This document shows, piece after piece, positions 54,710 to 64,000 of a DNA stretch of 64,000 bases (position 1 is the stretch's first letter; the number at the start of each line of letters is the position of its first letter). The stretch comes from Dolomedes plantarius. Lineage: Eukaryota; Arthropoda; Arachnida; Araneae; Dolomedidae. The translations under genes were made by a program, and so were the position numbers. The notes beneath the pieces are model-generated. The model was not told the DNA's origin. It saw only the letters and a program-made list of their open reading frames with translations, and made no database searches. Location: the NCBI GenBank assembly GCA_907164885.2, contig OU015491.1:116575931-116639930 (forward strand), in the 5' to 3' direction.

Positions 54710-57700
54710 CGTTTGCACTGCAGGCATCTGTTGTTATACGCAGCCCAAGAATCCAGGATTCTTGTCAGGATTAAATTAACCATCAACTATGATCAAAGCT
54801 CCACTGCTCTGCGCGGCACAGAATGGCCTTGCTACTTAGTGCGGGATTTGGATAGACTAAACTAACTATATTTACGTATGTTAAAGAGATCCGTGATGAG
54901 GATGCAAAATTTAACAGATTTAGGAGTCACGATGTCAATGAGTGCACATAAATAAGGATCCGATAAATAAGGTTCTACGTATAATTATACTAGTGCTGTT
55001 ATTTTCGAGGTGGGTCAGGAGGAAGGTGAAGTAAACAGACTGTTTTTAGTATTGAAACTGGTTTAATATAATGTAAAAAATTATACCGGTTTATAGAAAG
55101 CAAAAGAAATGAAGAACTAAATTAATAAAATATTCTAGAAACACGAGAAAAACACGAAATAAATTTCAAGTTTTTCGTCATTCTTTCCCTATAATTTTTG
55201 TTCTTGTTCTTGAAAACAGGATTTGTTTACATTTTTAAATTGACAGACTTATTTTAACCTTTAAATTACTCCGTTTTGGGGAATAGATCTGAGTGAACGT
55301 TAGGGTACTTTCGTGCCGTGATTTTAAGTTAGACATGCTGTGTAGTTTAGGTACAATATATGATTTAAACATCCCCACACTAGCTAAATTATCGAGTCGA
55401 AATGGCAGTATAATTCTAGTATTTTATGTATGTACAGTTTTAGTTACTTACCGCACAAATGACAGAGCACAAATTTATTAAACTAGTTAAAAATTAATTT
55501 AAGTCTTTATCACATGAATATTCTTATCGTATGGATATTTAACATGCAGTCAATATCATTGTGTATAAAGTCGTTTTACTTTTCAGGAGCCAGATGCTTT
55601 TTCTGCGAAATGCGCGCACTAATAATAGTACTACTGCCGCAGGTGGTCCAGCTGGCAAAGGCATCGAGCCAGTAACCTGCAAGTTGCGGGTTCAATGCCC
55701 GTCGCTGACAAATCTACCGACGTGTACACTAATGGCGGCTGGTGCACGCGAAAATTCTGTCGTAGCTGCAATGTCCTCAAGTTCCCCAAAATACCTCTGG
55801 AGGGGCGGGGTCAAGTGTTTACGGTCTCGTCATTTGACTCGGTTCAAAATTACGGAGCCAGTTCATAGGGGGCGATGCTGGCCCACCTATATGGTGCCTC
55901 CATAATAAACAGGTCAGCAAAACTGCGGTGATAACAGGTGAATGTTTAAAGGGACAAGGCCTCCACATTGAAAAAAATAATAATAGTAGTACTTTAAAAT
56001 CTCTCTATTCTAAAAAAAAAAGTAATTCCCGCTGCCGCTGTCAAAAGCTTGTCACGCTATCTCCTCCGAAACCGCTGGGGGTATGGGGTCGAAAGCGATA
56101 CCAATGGATGTAGAAAAGTGGGGGGACCAGTAAGACATGTCTCATCTTCGTCGGACTTTCAGTTTTTTTTATGTTTTGTGGGAAAATATTGACTTTTTCA
56201 TCTTCAGATTACGATAACTCGCCAAAAAATGATCGTAGAATTTTGATCTTTTTACAGTCTAAGACTACAGACATTTCTCTCTCAAACTAAACCTCATTTG
56301 TTTAAAAATATTTTAAATTACTAATATTTTCATCAAAACTAATATTTTCATCAAAAAATGAAGTACAGTTTTTCAAGAAATATCGTCTCATATGTGAATG
56401 TAATATCGATGCTCCTCGAGTTTTTATCTTACAAAGAAAATATTTACATCATCTGGAGGCTGAAAGCTTTCTTATTCATATAAACGTCATTTCAAGTCTC
56501 TATGTTAAAATTTCGAATTTTAATTGAATTTTAAAGTTGATAATTCAACAGTGATGCCCTTCGCATAAGGGTGACAACAGTAAATGGATGCAAGCTGTTA
56601 TATTGCCCGAGAATCACCCCTATGTATCTCGCTATTTGCCCTAACAGAGGAGCGAGCGTAGCGAGCCTAGGGAAGAAACCACTAGTCATAGTAAAAAAAA
56701 ACTAATTATGCACTAATATGTACTTTGTAAATCATTACTTTATAAATCATTAGTTAATAAATTAAAAATTTTTTTTGTAGAAGATCGCGTTCCTGTTGCT
56801 CAAATAAAGGAGACAGCCACTGGACCGATTGTTGCGGAATATGATTGGTCAGTTGCCAATGTCCGCCATTTGTTACAGTTGTCCCGGCCCCCCTATGGAG
56901 ACACAGTGCCTGGTCCAGAATTCTACACGGGAAGACCTGGATACAAAGTCCGACTGAGCCTCACTACGGGTCGAATAAATCCGGCAGACGGGTTACCTTA
57001 CTTGGGAGTATGGTATGTATATAATCCAATTTGTTTCAATTCACCATCTTACAAAATTCTACTCACCTCTTAAAATGTCTGTCTTCACATACATGCATGT
57101 AATTCACATACAAAATGCAATTCTGCTCTCCAGATATTTCAAACTAAGCATCAATAAGGATGCACAAACCTTAAAATTCTTCAGAGAGAAAACTACAACG
57201 ATATAGATGAATGGTCTGCTCGTGTAAAGAGATACCATGTCTGGATAAGTTCAATTTGTTGCGGAATTTATTTTGAATACAGCATGATAAATTTAGAATT
57301 AACATCTATGCAAACAAAAGGGAAGTATTTTATTTAAGAAATAATACATAAACATCGTTAATATGTCCAGCCTGTCCATTACATGTAACTTTTTGTACAC
57401 TTTTCTCCAGTCTTGACAATAACATATCTAAATTCATTATCTTTATTTTACCAACTTTGTTGCAGTGTAATGGAAACAGTTTTTTTTCATATACTGAGAA
57501 ATATACAGATAGTAATTAAGTATTTTTATTTGTAGTTTAAAACAATTAGAATTTTGTGACTTATAAAATAAACTTTTTTTAAAATTTTTAATTTTAAGCT
57601 TTTATTATTTTATACTAGGGTTCGAATAGTTGCGAATTCACATAATTCCAATCCCGGTTAGATCACAGATTCTTTTTGGTATAAAATATGCCATCCTTGT

Positions 57701-57718
57701 TTTGTTGACAAAGATATT

Positions 57719-57778
<60 letters not shown>

Positions 57779-58670
57779 AAAGTTGAAAGTGAAAAACCAG
57801 TAAGAGCTCTAGAACTACTTGCTACCAGGAACTAAGAACATGAAAAGATAAGTATTAAATAGGTTTTAGACAGCATTTCTTCATCAGCGGTGCCGATGCT
57901 GTCTAATAAACAATGGATTGTTTCTGATAAGTATGATCTAAACAATAAACAAGCTTAGACACCGTACAATCCATTAGAAACAGAAAAATTGAATTAATAG
58001 TTACGTATTCATAGAACTCCAAGCCTGACGCTAGACAAAGTGGAAGTTAAGAATAAGAAACTGCAAGAAGACTGACGTCACAAAACTTGAGTCTCCATAG
58101 TAAGTCTGCGTCTGTGTTTCCATTTGCTCTATGGTTGCAAGTTTTGTGACGTCAGACTTCTTGCGGTTTCCTATTCTTAACTTCCAGTTTGTCTAGCACT
58201 AGGCTTGGAGTTCTATGAATAAGTAACTATTAATTCAATTCTTCTGTTTCTAATGCATTGTACGGTGTATAAGTATGTTTATTGTTTAGATCATACTTAT
58301 CAGAAACAATCCATTGGTTTTTAGACAGTATCGGCACCGCTGATGAAGAGATGCTGTCTAAAACCTATTTAATACTTATCTTTTCATGTGTTTAGTTCCT
58401 GGCTGCAAGTAGTTTTAGATCTCTTACTGGTTTTTCACTTTCAACTTTGTCTTATTTATTTTCTTTCAATAAAAGGGCAGCATTCAGCGCCTTACTTGAA
58501 AATAATTTGTTTTAATGTCCTTTACTAATATGTTGTATGTTAATTTAAATTTATGTATTGGCTTTTCAGCCTTTTATCTATTGTTTGGTCCCTAACATAT
58601 CTTTGTTAATTTTATATATATATATCTATATCTATATCTATACCTATATCTATCTATCTATCTATCTATC

Positions 58671-58751
<81 letters not shown>

Positions 58752-61700
58752 GTGTGTGTGTGTGTGTGTGTGAAAAGAGGTGTTCTCCCCATAAAGTAGA
58801 GGAGGAAAATTTTGCAAATCCGACGGATCAAGGAATATATTATCGTTTTTCCTGGCAATTTTTTAAAATCATACTTTTACTTTTCCATCCTGTTTTGCTT
58901 ACTAAAGTTATTATATTTTTGACATGTTAGGTTTTCCTTGGTGCCGGGTCTGTTCGACGACGTCTTAGAATGGCCCTTCCAGTACACCCTCAACTTGACT
59001 CTTCTGTCCAGGGCAGACCCATCTCTGTCGGTTCACCTGACGATGAATCCGATGACGGCTATTTGTCGTTTGCGGAAACAGTTCCTAAGGCCCCGATCTG
59101 AGGGTCGACGAAAAGGTGATGGATGTGGGAAGGCCTTCTTTGTCTCGCACGAGAGATTGCTCTCGGCCGAACCCGACGGACCGGAGATATATCTAGCGAA
59201 TGATGAACTAATTCTCAGAGCAACAGTCTTCCTTCAGGGGCAAGCCTCCACTCCTAAGAGAGCCAAAGTGTTCATGAAAGGGCATCAGCTGGTCTCAGAA
59301 TTCCTATGGGAGGTGAGCTTTAGAAAATACGTTAAGCAAAGAAAATACGTAGTGGTTGTTGCAATTGTTTCTAATGCCCCCCCTGGCCTGAAGCATTCCT
59401 ATTCAGGTCTATATAGGCTAACTGGCTGAGGGGTGCGGATCCAGTTTTATATGGCACCACAAGGGACTGAGTTCGACTTAGCCAGGTGCCACCTCAATTT
59501 TGACCGAGCAACCCCAGGGGTGACATCTGGGGATAGGGGGATCTACCTTCCCCAGCCACTGACCTCATAGAAGTACTTTCCAGTCTACGAATTTAACATG
59601 TCCATATCCGACCTACACACGAAGGTATTTAATGGCGCATGTCGGGGTTCAATTAGAGCTTCCCCATCACCGAAAGCCGATGCACTACCACTGGAATACT
59701 TCGGACCCCTTAACTTAATGGTAATAATATGTACTGACAGTAATAGCTATGAAATATAATATTAAAGAATGTCATATTATCTAATTTATATGTCTAAAAC
59801 TTGCATCGGCAAATATGTTGCTACATCATTTATAGATATTTCAAAAAAGCAAATTTATAAAGAATTAATATATGACCCACATTTTCACTCCAATTCTCTC
59901 TTTCTCTTTCAAATCAACTGAAATCGCTTGCGCATTAAAACCAGACCTCCTGCTTATCGGATAAGTCTGCTGACCCTTACATCACGGAACTATGATCTTC
60001 CACAACGAAACATACATTCTCCTGAGACAGACCCCGACCCTGAACAAAATCCCTTGTTTTATTTTTCGTTGAGATCCACTGTAACAATGATGACTGTGAC
60101 TCACATTTTATCTTAAAAATACCATGAAATAGCGTGAAATCCTTAAAATAACTTTGCTGGTATCGAACACACTTCTGAAGAATGTGTGAATTACAACGGA
60201 CCAAGACATACTCACCTCACGGTCCTTTCGATGAACCACATAAAATACTAGCTTAATTTAATTAACTTTCCCCCCCCCCCCAGAATTTTGCTACTAAGAA
60301 CTATTTTGTCTTAACTTTGCTGATGGCCGTTAAAATCCAGCTTTATTTTTTTAGTAAAAATGAATGGTTTAAAATGATATTACGGCTTTCAATTAACCTT
60401 TTTCCTTTTTGTTTTTTATTTTAAAATCAATCTAAAATAGCTCACTCTTAGTCCAAATGACGAAAATCTCACAATGGGTCATATAAAATGTTAATTAATC
60501 ATGAATATTTTGATAAAGTGTATAGACATGAAAATTACAGATTTTACATAAAATAGATGCTAATGAATATTAATTCCGAGTAAAAAATTGTGCCTTGTTT
60601 AATAAAAAGACTTTAATTTCACTTGAATCTTGCTGTTAATACCTAATATAAGTTTAGAGAGAGGAATATTTAAAAATTAACTTCTTTATTTATTTCGTTA
60701 CAATTTCTATATATTCGTTACAATTTCTATATACTTCATTTATATTTTATTAAATAGGTAGAAAATGTTGAAGGCAAGAAGCATTTAGGTCAAGTCACAA
60801 GTGATCTTTTCTACGTAAACAGCGAGAGTTATCTGATGGTTCTTCAGATGTCCTTTCAAGACAACGACATCGGACTCTTCGCAACTCTGGTCCCCGGAGA
60901 TTTCGACGACTCATTGCAGTGGCCATTTTCCTATCATTTTGAACTGTCCATAGTTGATCCCACACCTTCTGGCCACGATCGAAAAGGGAGTGTGGATCCT
61001 ACTGTAGGCACATGCCCCCTGGCTGCATTTTCAAAACCAAAGTATCAACCAAATGTTCCTTGTGGCTTCAGGAAACTTGCAACTTTCTCCATGTTAGAAG
61101 CAAAGCACCTGAAGAGAAATGGAACTCTTTTAGTGAAATTTTCTGCTGTTTTAGACAAGATGCCAAATTATGCCAAGTTATCTATGAGGAATAATTTTTT
61201 GGTGGCAGAGTACAAGTGGCGAGTGTCTAACATAGAGAGAAAGGTAAGATTAATTGCAGGAATTTGGTAATGACATTTTATTTTAGAAATTCGTTTTTAG
61301 TACTTGCAAAAAGATTTCTCTTATCGTCGTTTTGCTCAAGGAAGACTCACTGCTAGTCTTACCACTTGAATATCGTGCATTTTTGTAAACTATATTTTTT
61401 GATAATTCTTCAGCCGTAATTATATCTACTGGCAGATACATTTATTTTTATTTTTACTTTATTCGTTTCAGATGCAACTAGCCAAGGCAGACCGTCTCAG
61501 CAACCTCCTAAGTGATCGATTCTACTCATCAGACCAGGGATACTTGATGCAGTTACAAATTAAATTCCAGAATCGCAGTGATGGCTATGTTGGACTGTTC
61601 CTGACGCTTCTCGAAGGGGAGCACGATCCTCTTCTGGAATGGCCATTTGATAAGAGATTCAGCTTAGTCGTAGTCGATCAGCAAGAAGAAGGGCAAGATA

Positions 61701-61833
61701 TAGAGGTTCCAGTAGATCCATCGGATACCTATATCAGATCAGAAGCATGCACTGGATCATTTTGGAGACCGTTTGGCCGTAATGATGCCTGTGGATCATC
61801 CAGCACAGTTTCATACGACCAATTGTACGAGAG
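50521..61833 (+). CDS. secreted multi-MATH (TRAF-C-like) domain protein, 3' incomplete
   Basis: Spliced exons 50529-50607, 56781-57012, 58931-59312, 60758-61243 and 61472-61833 give at least 513 residues. Junction phases are 1, 2, 0, 0, then 2 at the open end. All introns are GT-AG. Residues 1-20 are a signal peptide ([13 protein letters not shown] core). Three tandem MATH domains follow: about 40-230, 225-392 and 385 onward. Each has the WPF motif (VLEWPF, SLQWPF, LLEWPF). The second and third also keep an opening LWEVENV / YKWRVSNI strand and a Y-x(3)-LQ strand. Each also has a Cys pair (x19, x15, x13 between) in the same loop, probably disulfides. No RING, TRAF zinc finger, coiled coil, MAM or protease domain is present, so it is neither a TRAF nor a meprin. 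Function unknown; an extracellular adhesion or recognition role is inference only. Confidence 0.85.
51003..51071. repeat. (TA)n microsatellite in MATH intron 1
   Basis: About 34 TA units after CATACATACATA-type repeats. Confidence 0.9.
51101..51541. mobile_element. inverted-repeat element whose arms both keep an open frame
   Basis: The left arm 51101-51252 is the diverged complement of 51382-51541. Both arms, read outward, encode a similar peptide ([20 protein letters not shown] in the right arm on the minus strand, [20 protein letters not shown] in the left on the plus strand). The parent protein is not recognised. Confidence 0.7.
51590..51639. repeat. (TA)n microsatellite
   Basis: It directly abuts the left Tc1 end. 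Confidence 0.9.
51640..53285 (-). mobile_element. Tc1-like element, decayed
   Basis: Left end CTACTGGCCAAAAGTATTGC. The inner repeat TTTAACATTTTTTCAAGAAT / complement is found at 51672-51691 and near 53252-53271. The outer right tip has been replaced by a (TA)n tract. Confidence 0.8.
51950..53023 (-). pseudogene. Tc1-like transposase (DD34E), frameshifted
   Basis: It starts [17 protein letters not shown] at 53023. It has an HTH ([14 protein letters not shown]), the GRPR motif ([11 protein letters not shown]), the first catalytic motif FSDESRFSL, then in other frames [16 protein letters not shown] and [10 protein letters not shown]. At least three frame changes or stops (near 52830-52720, 52515, 52330) make it inactive. 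Confidence 0.85.
53283..53358. repeat. (TA)n microsatellite, 75 bp
   Basis: It sits where the right tip of the Tc1 element should be. Confidence 0.9.
53674..54642. mobile_element. Tigger-like non-autonomous element
   Basis: The left end CAGTAACCACCGTTTATA is preceded by TA. The right end (complement) is CAGTGATTTCCGCTTATAAG. Subterminal TATAAGAATCAACCG motifs occur several times at both ends, as in pogo/Tigger elements. The right-hand TA appears mutated. No DDE core seen. Confidence 0.8.
54646..54708. repeat. (TA)n microsatellite
   Basis: It follows the right Tigger end immediately. Confidence 0.9.
55638..55990 (+). mobile_element. tRNA-derived SINE
   Basis: A tRNA-like head with A-box-like TGGCAAAGGCATCGAG (55651-55666) and a good B box GGTTCAATGCC (55688-55698), a ~230-bp body, then an A/AAT-rich tail. 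It is on the sense strand of the MATH gene, in its first intron. Family not identified. Confidence 0.65.
56120..56690. repeat. probable old repeat, class unknown
   Basis: It contains TACGATAACTCGCC and GAGGAGCGAGCGTAGCGAGC, strings that look like dispersed repeat sequence rather than unique intron, and the direct repeat ACTAATATTTTCATCAAAA at 56321 and 56339. No ends or duplication identified. Confidence 0.4.
56781..57012 (+). CDS. MATH gene exon, first half of MATH 1
   Basis: The acceptor is a T-run ending TTGTAG. Joining phase 1 completes a Glu codon. It encodes the strand [17 protein letters not shown] and [20 protein letters not shown], up to LGVW. Donor TG|GTATGT, phase 2. No stop across the 77 codons in this phase. 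Confidence 0.85.
57722..57774. repeat. (TA)n microsatellite
   Basis: It adjoins the foldback element. Confidence 0.9.
57775..58451. mobile_element. 677-bp foldback element in MATH intron 2
   Basis: Arms of about 325 bp are reverse complements (left ACAAAGTTGAAAGTGAAAAA, right TTTTTCACTTTCAACTTTGT) around a ~30-bp centre near 58110. Each arm carries a smaller hairpin (TAGACAGCAT..ATGCTGTCTA). No coding capacity. Confidence 0.9.
58614..58772. repeat. compound microsatellite (TATC)n(TA)n(TG)n
   Basis: TATC/TATA units, then a ~58-bp TA run, then about 12 TG units, 160 bp before the 58931 exon. Confidence 0.9.
58931..59312 (+). CDS. MATH gene exon, second half of MATH 1
   Basis: The acceptor is TGACATGTTAG. 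It completes the Trp codon and continues [32 protein letters not shown] and [15 protein letters not shown], ending at the next domain's first strand (SEFLWE). Donor GAG|GTGAGC, phase 0. Confidence 0.88.
59420..59708 (-). mobile_element. tRNA-derived SINE, minus strand
   Basis: Read on the minus strand the head is GGGTCCGAAGTATTCCAGTG, then A-box-like TGGTAGTGCATCGGC, and a degenerate B box before TTGAACCCCGACATGCGCC. The body matches 34483-34548. It lies in MATH intron 3. Confidence 0.65.
60758..61243 (+). CDS. MATH gene exon, MATH 2
   Basis: 162 codons, phase 0 on both sides. [58 protein letters not shown], then [13 protein letters not shown] opening MATH 3. Donor AAG|GTAAGA. Confidence 0.9.
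61472..61833 (+). CDS. MATH gene exon, MATH 3 (domain incomplete)
   Basis: The acceptor is [78 protein letters not shown]. Donor AG|GTAAGA, phase 2. If unspliced the frame would end at once in TAA, but the last MATH strands would then be missing, so more exons are expected downstream. Confidence 0.88.
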
Positions 61834-63223
61834 GTAAGAAATCTGAAGGTTTGCAATTTTTTTTATTTTTTATTTTTCGTAAGCTGAAGTTTTATCTTTT
61901 TAAAAGAATCCCCTCCAAAGCCTGGAGAAGGATACTAAGTTTAACTCAGATCAGCTTTTTGAGTATTTTTCAGTTGAAATTCCATACTATTCAGTCTCAG
62001 ATTTGCATATTAATAGCAATGATTTTAAATTATTGACGATTAATTCCCTGAATGAGCAGGAAATTGAGAGAGTTGATGTTATTAACAGTATCGTAATTCA
62101 CGCTAAGGTTTATTCGGACATGTCACTATAATGTCATAATAAACAATGCTACAAAACAGCAGTTGAAATTGTATAGACCATCTAAGTCCTCAGTGGCAGA
62201 ACAGAGAACATAGTTATACTGAAGATCGACCGCCTGAAAATTTTAACTCCATTGCTTGCCCTTTACGCTATTTATTACTTGGCTTCTGAAGAAGGCTTTA
62301 GAAAATTTTAAAGAAATGACTCTTTTATTATTGTTCGGCAATTTGAGAAAAAGTGAAGTAAAAGCAAAGCATTGATAAACAAAATCAGTAAGTGGTATGG
62401 TTACTTTGAACAATTATTACTACACATCTTGGCACTGATAAAAAAAATGTTTCATGGATATATTTTGGTAATTTTGACATTCTTCTTGAAGAGCAAATCG
62501 CTGCGGTACCAGAAGGTGGCAAAAAATTATTTTCAGTATATCTGAAACATACCCGAGATTTAAGCCCGAAGAAATCACAAGAAAGTTTTTAAACACACTT
62601 ATTTACTGTATATAATGTATTTTAAAATAGTTTTATCACTGGCAATGTCAGTTTGAGGCAAGCACTGATAATGTTAATGCATTGGAGACATTATTATTCA
62701 CAAAAATGAATAAACATTACATTGGTCGTGACGCAAAACTAAATCTTTCAGAATATCATCTCGGTATTTAATTCTGTGACATGTTTTTGAAGATACTGAC
62801 GATAGTACAAACGATAGATTTCTCCTGAAAATAAAATTCCCTCGTCTGACAAAAGCTCGTTTCTATGCTAAGATTGAAAATAAAAGGTTTCTTATTGATC
62901 TCGATTAGAACTCGGGGATTACCGGCTTAATACAAAACAATGGAACATCACAGACAAGTACCTGTGTTCCACAGTCCTTTGCATGCGAATGATAGATATG
63001 TTGCACACAAAAGAGTGTCAAACACGTTTAAAGTTTAGAGTTTAGGCCTGTGAAATTGAAGACGAATAGTTTGTTTAGATATAACGTCCTATACAGAAGA
63101 CAGCGTTCTTTGCAGCTACATAACTTTCGGTTTAAGGTTTCAACAAATCTTGAAACAACAACAATCCCAAGCATGCACACATACCACCCAAATGTATATT
63201 TATAGACACATTTTTATGCCCAC
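61834..63223. other. probable intron, no exon found
   Basis: Expected continuation of the MATH 3 domain is not visible. A 42-codon open stretch at 62466-62595 lacks an acceptor and MATH features. Confidence 0.5.
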
Positions 63224-63271
63224 TATACGCATGCGTATACGTGCACGTATGGACACACGTATGCGTACGTA
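63224..63271. repeat. alternating purine-pyrimidine tract
   Basis: 28 strictly alternating bases (63224-63251), including the 16-bp palindrome TATACGCATGCGTATA, then 19 more (63253-63271). Z-DNA-prone composition. Confidence 0.85.
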
Positions 63272-63496
63272 GATACACGTGTTCACTCATGCTTGCATTC
63301 ATGTAGACTCATATACGCATTATAATTCACATCTTTGAACTTATACCTGGAAGCCGTACCTACTTTTCACATACTTGAAAGCCAATAAGATATTTTTATA
63401 TGGACACACGCACGCATATATAAACGCACATTTGTAATTATGCCTGAAACATGTATACTCATATACATTCTTTAATTCTCATATTTGATTTCAATG

Positions 63497-63538
63497 TGTG
63501 ATCAGAAAACACTTATGTGTAAGTGTTTTCCGATCACA
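63497..63538. repeat. 19-bp-stem hairpin
   Basis: TGTGATCAGAAAACACTTA-TGTG-TAAGTGTTTTCCGATCACA, one mismatch. Confidence 0.88.
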
Positions 63539-63571
63539 GACACTTATGTGTCTCTGTTTGCATCGTTCCAG

Positions 63572-63590
63572 TGCAGCCGTATCTACTGAG
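63572..63590 (+). CDS. possible 19-nt microexon of the MATH gene
   Basis: TCGTTCCAG precedes and GTAAGT follows a 19-base segment. Entered in phase 2 it completes Ser and adds AAVSTE, leaving phase 0. In MATH 1 the matching place ([14 protein letters not shown] before IYLAND) has a linker of similar length. Microexons are rare, so this may be chance. Confidence 0.25.
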
Positions 63591-63688
63591 GTAAGTAAAC
63601 GATCCTCTCCAGTATCTATATTTTGACCACGGCTAGAGTTACAAAGTATTTATAGGAAAACTCATTATTAGATTAAAATCGCACAGTG

Positions 63689-63905
63689 TCATGCCAAGGA
63701 TTCACAAAAAAAGCACGCATCGTGTGCCTCGTGCAAATTCATTTTCTTTTCCTGATCGTGGACGAGCGAGTCTGGACTCTTCATCCATCGGTTCACAAGC
63801 GTCCAAAGCTTGTGGGTGTCCTCTTCACCCATAGATGCACTGAGGTGTGTCGCAGCTGACAGGAACCGAAGGAGAGCATGACGCTGTTTTCTCTGAATAG
63901 CGTTT
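63689..63905 (-). CDS. possible terminal coding exon of an unknown minus-strand gene
   Basis: Reading on the minus strand after the acceptor TTGACCTCCTTTCAG, there are 71 open codons before TGA at 63691-63689. The sequence includes RKQRHALLRFLSAATHLSAS, then EEDTHKLWTLVNRWMKSPDS and CFFCESLA. Base composition is far less AT-rich than the surroundings, and the residue use looks like real protein. I cannot name a family. It would be the last exon of a gene entering from the right edge. Confidence 0.4.
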
Positions 63906-64000
63906 CTGAAAGGAGGTCAACTGTCAGGGAAAAAAACACAAACACACACAAAAACCTGGCGCGGTCACCAAGGAAGCAGGACTCTCACTGGTTGCCAGTC

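Noticed and set aside
62466..62595. Open stretch (GNFDILLEEQ...) as the next MATH exon
   Set aside because: No splice acceptor before it, no MATH strand pattern, and it ends in a stop that would truncate the domain.

Overview
This is a eukaryotic nuclear genome window: AT-rich, intron-containing and very repeat-rich, with long (TA)n tracts and many nested DNA transposons. The repeat mix (Tc1/mariner DD34E, DD34D and DD41D, pogo/Tigger, hAT, foldback MITEs, tRNA-derived SINEs, a LINE fragment) fits an arthropod. A chelicerate such as a spider is my guess from the style of the repeats; no sequence here proves it. Nothing looks bacterial or plasmid-borne.

Only two host genes can be assembled, both on the + strand. 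(1) Prefoldin subunit 2: three coding exons at 1203-1345, 10545-10668 and 12836-12952. They join in frame to a complete 127-residue coiled-coil/beta-hairpin chaperone subunit, with a poly(A) signal at 13038. (2) A secreted protein of repeated MATH (TRAF-C-like) domains: a signal-peptide exon at 50529-50607, then exons at 56781-57012, 58931-59312, 60758-61243 and 61472-61833. Splice phases agree at every junction. The model gives at least 513 residues with three MATH domains and leaves the window incomplete. It has no RING, zinc finger or coiled coil, and each MATH unit carries an extra cysteine pair. This is the most interesting protein here.

Layout. 1-13 kb: prefoldin gene; its 9.2-kb first intron holds a broken Tc1 element, a short tandem duplication, a 600-bp MITE, and a foldback MITE interrupted by a Tigger element and a palindromic mariner remnant. 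14.6-18.3 kb: a MITE split by two complete DDE elements side by side, one of which carries a captured piece of the other. 20.4-23.9 kb: a 3.5-kb element with ~740-bp inverted arms around a decayed minus-strand gene. 24.3-26.4 kb: a MITE, then a foldback MITE holding a hAT insertion with a perfect 8-bp duplication. 27.5-28.8 kb: the RNase H end of a LINE, itself split by an insertion. 29-44 kb: mostly featureless AT-rich DNA with a few MITEs and a hAT relic. 44.8-46.4 kb: a 139-bp tandem array split by a TPRT-type insertion. 47-49.6 kb: degraded transposons and (TA)n. 50.5-61.8 kb: MATH gene, its introns filled with Tc1, Tigger, SINE, foldback and microsatellite DNA. 62-64 kb: intron or intergenic DNA with a hairpin, an alternating purine-pyrimidine tract, a possible 19-nt microexon and a possible coding exon on the minus strand.

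The two genes have no evident functional link: one is a housekeeping cytosolic chaperone subunit, the other a predicted extracellular protein. Much of the repeat structure is datable by nesting, because uninterrupted copies elsewhere in the window show the pre-insertion sequence.
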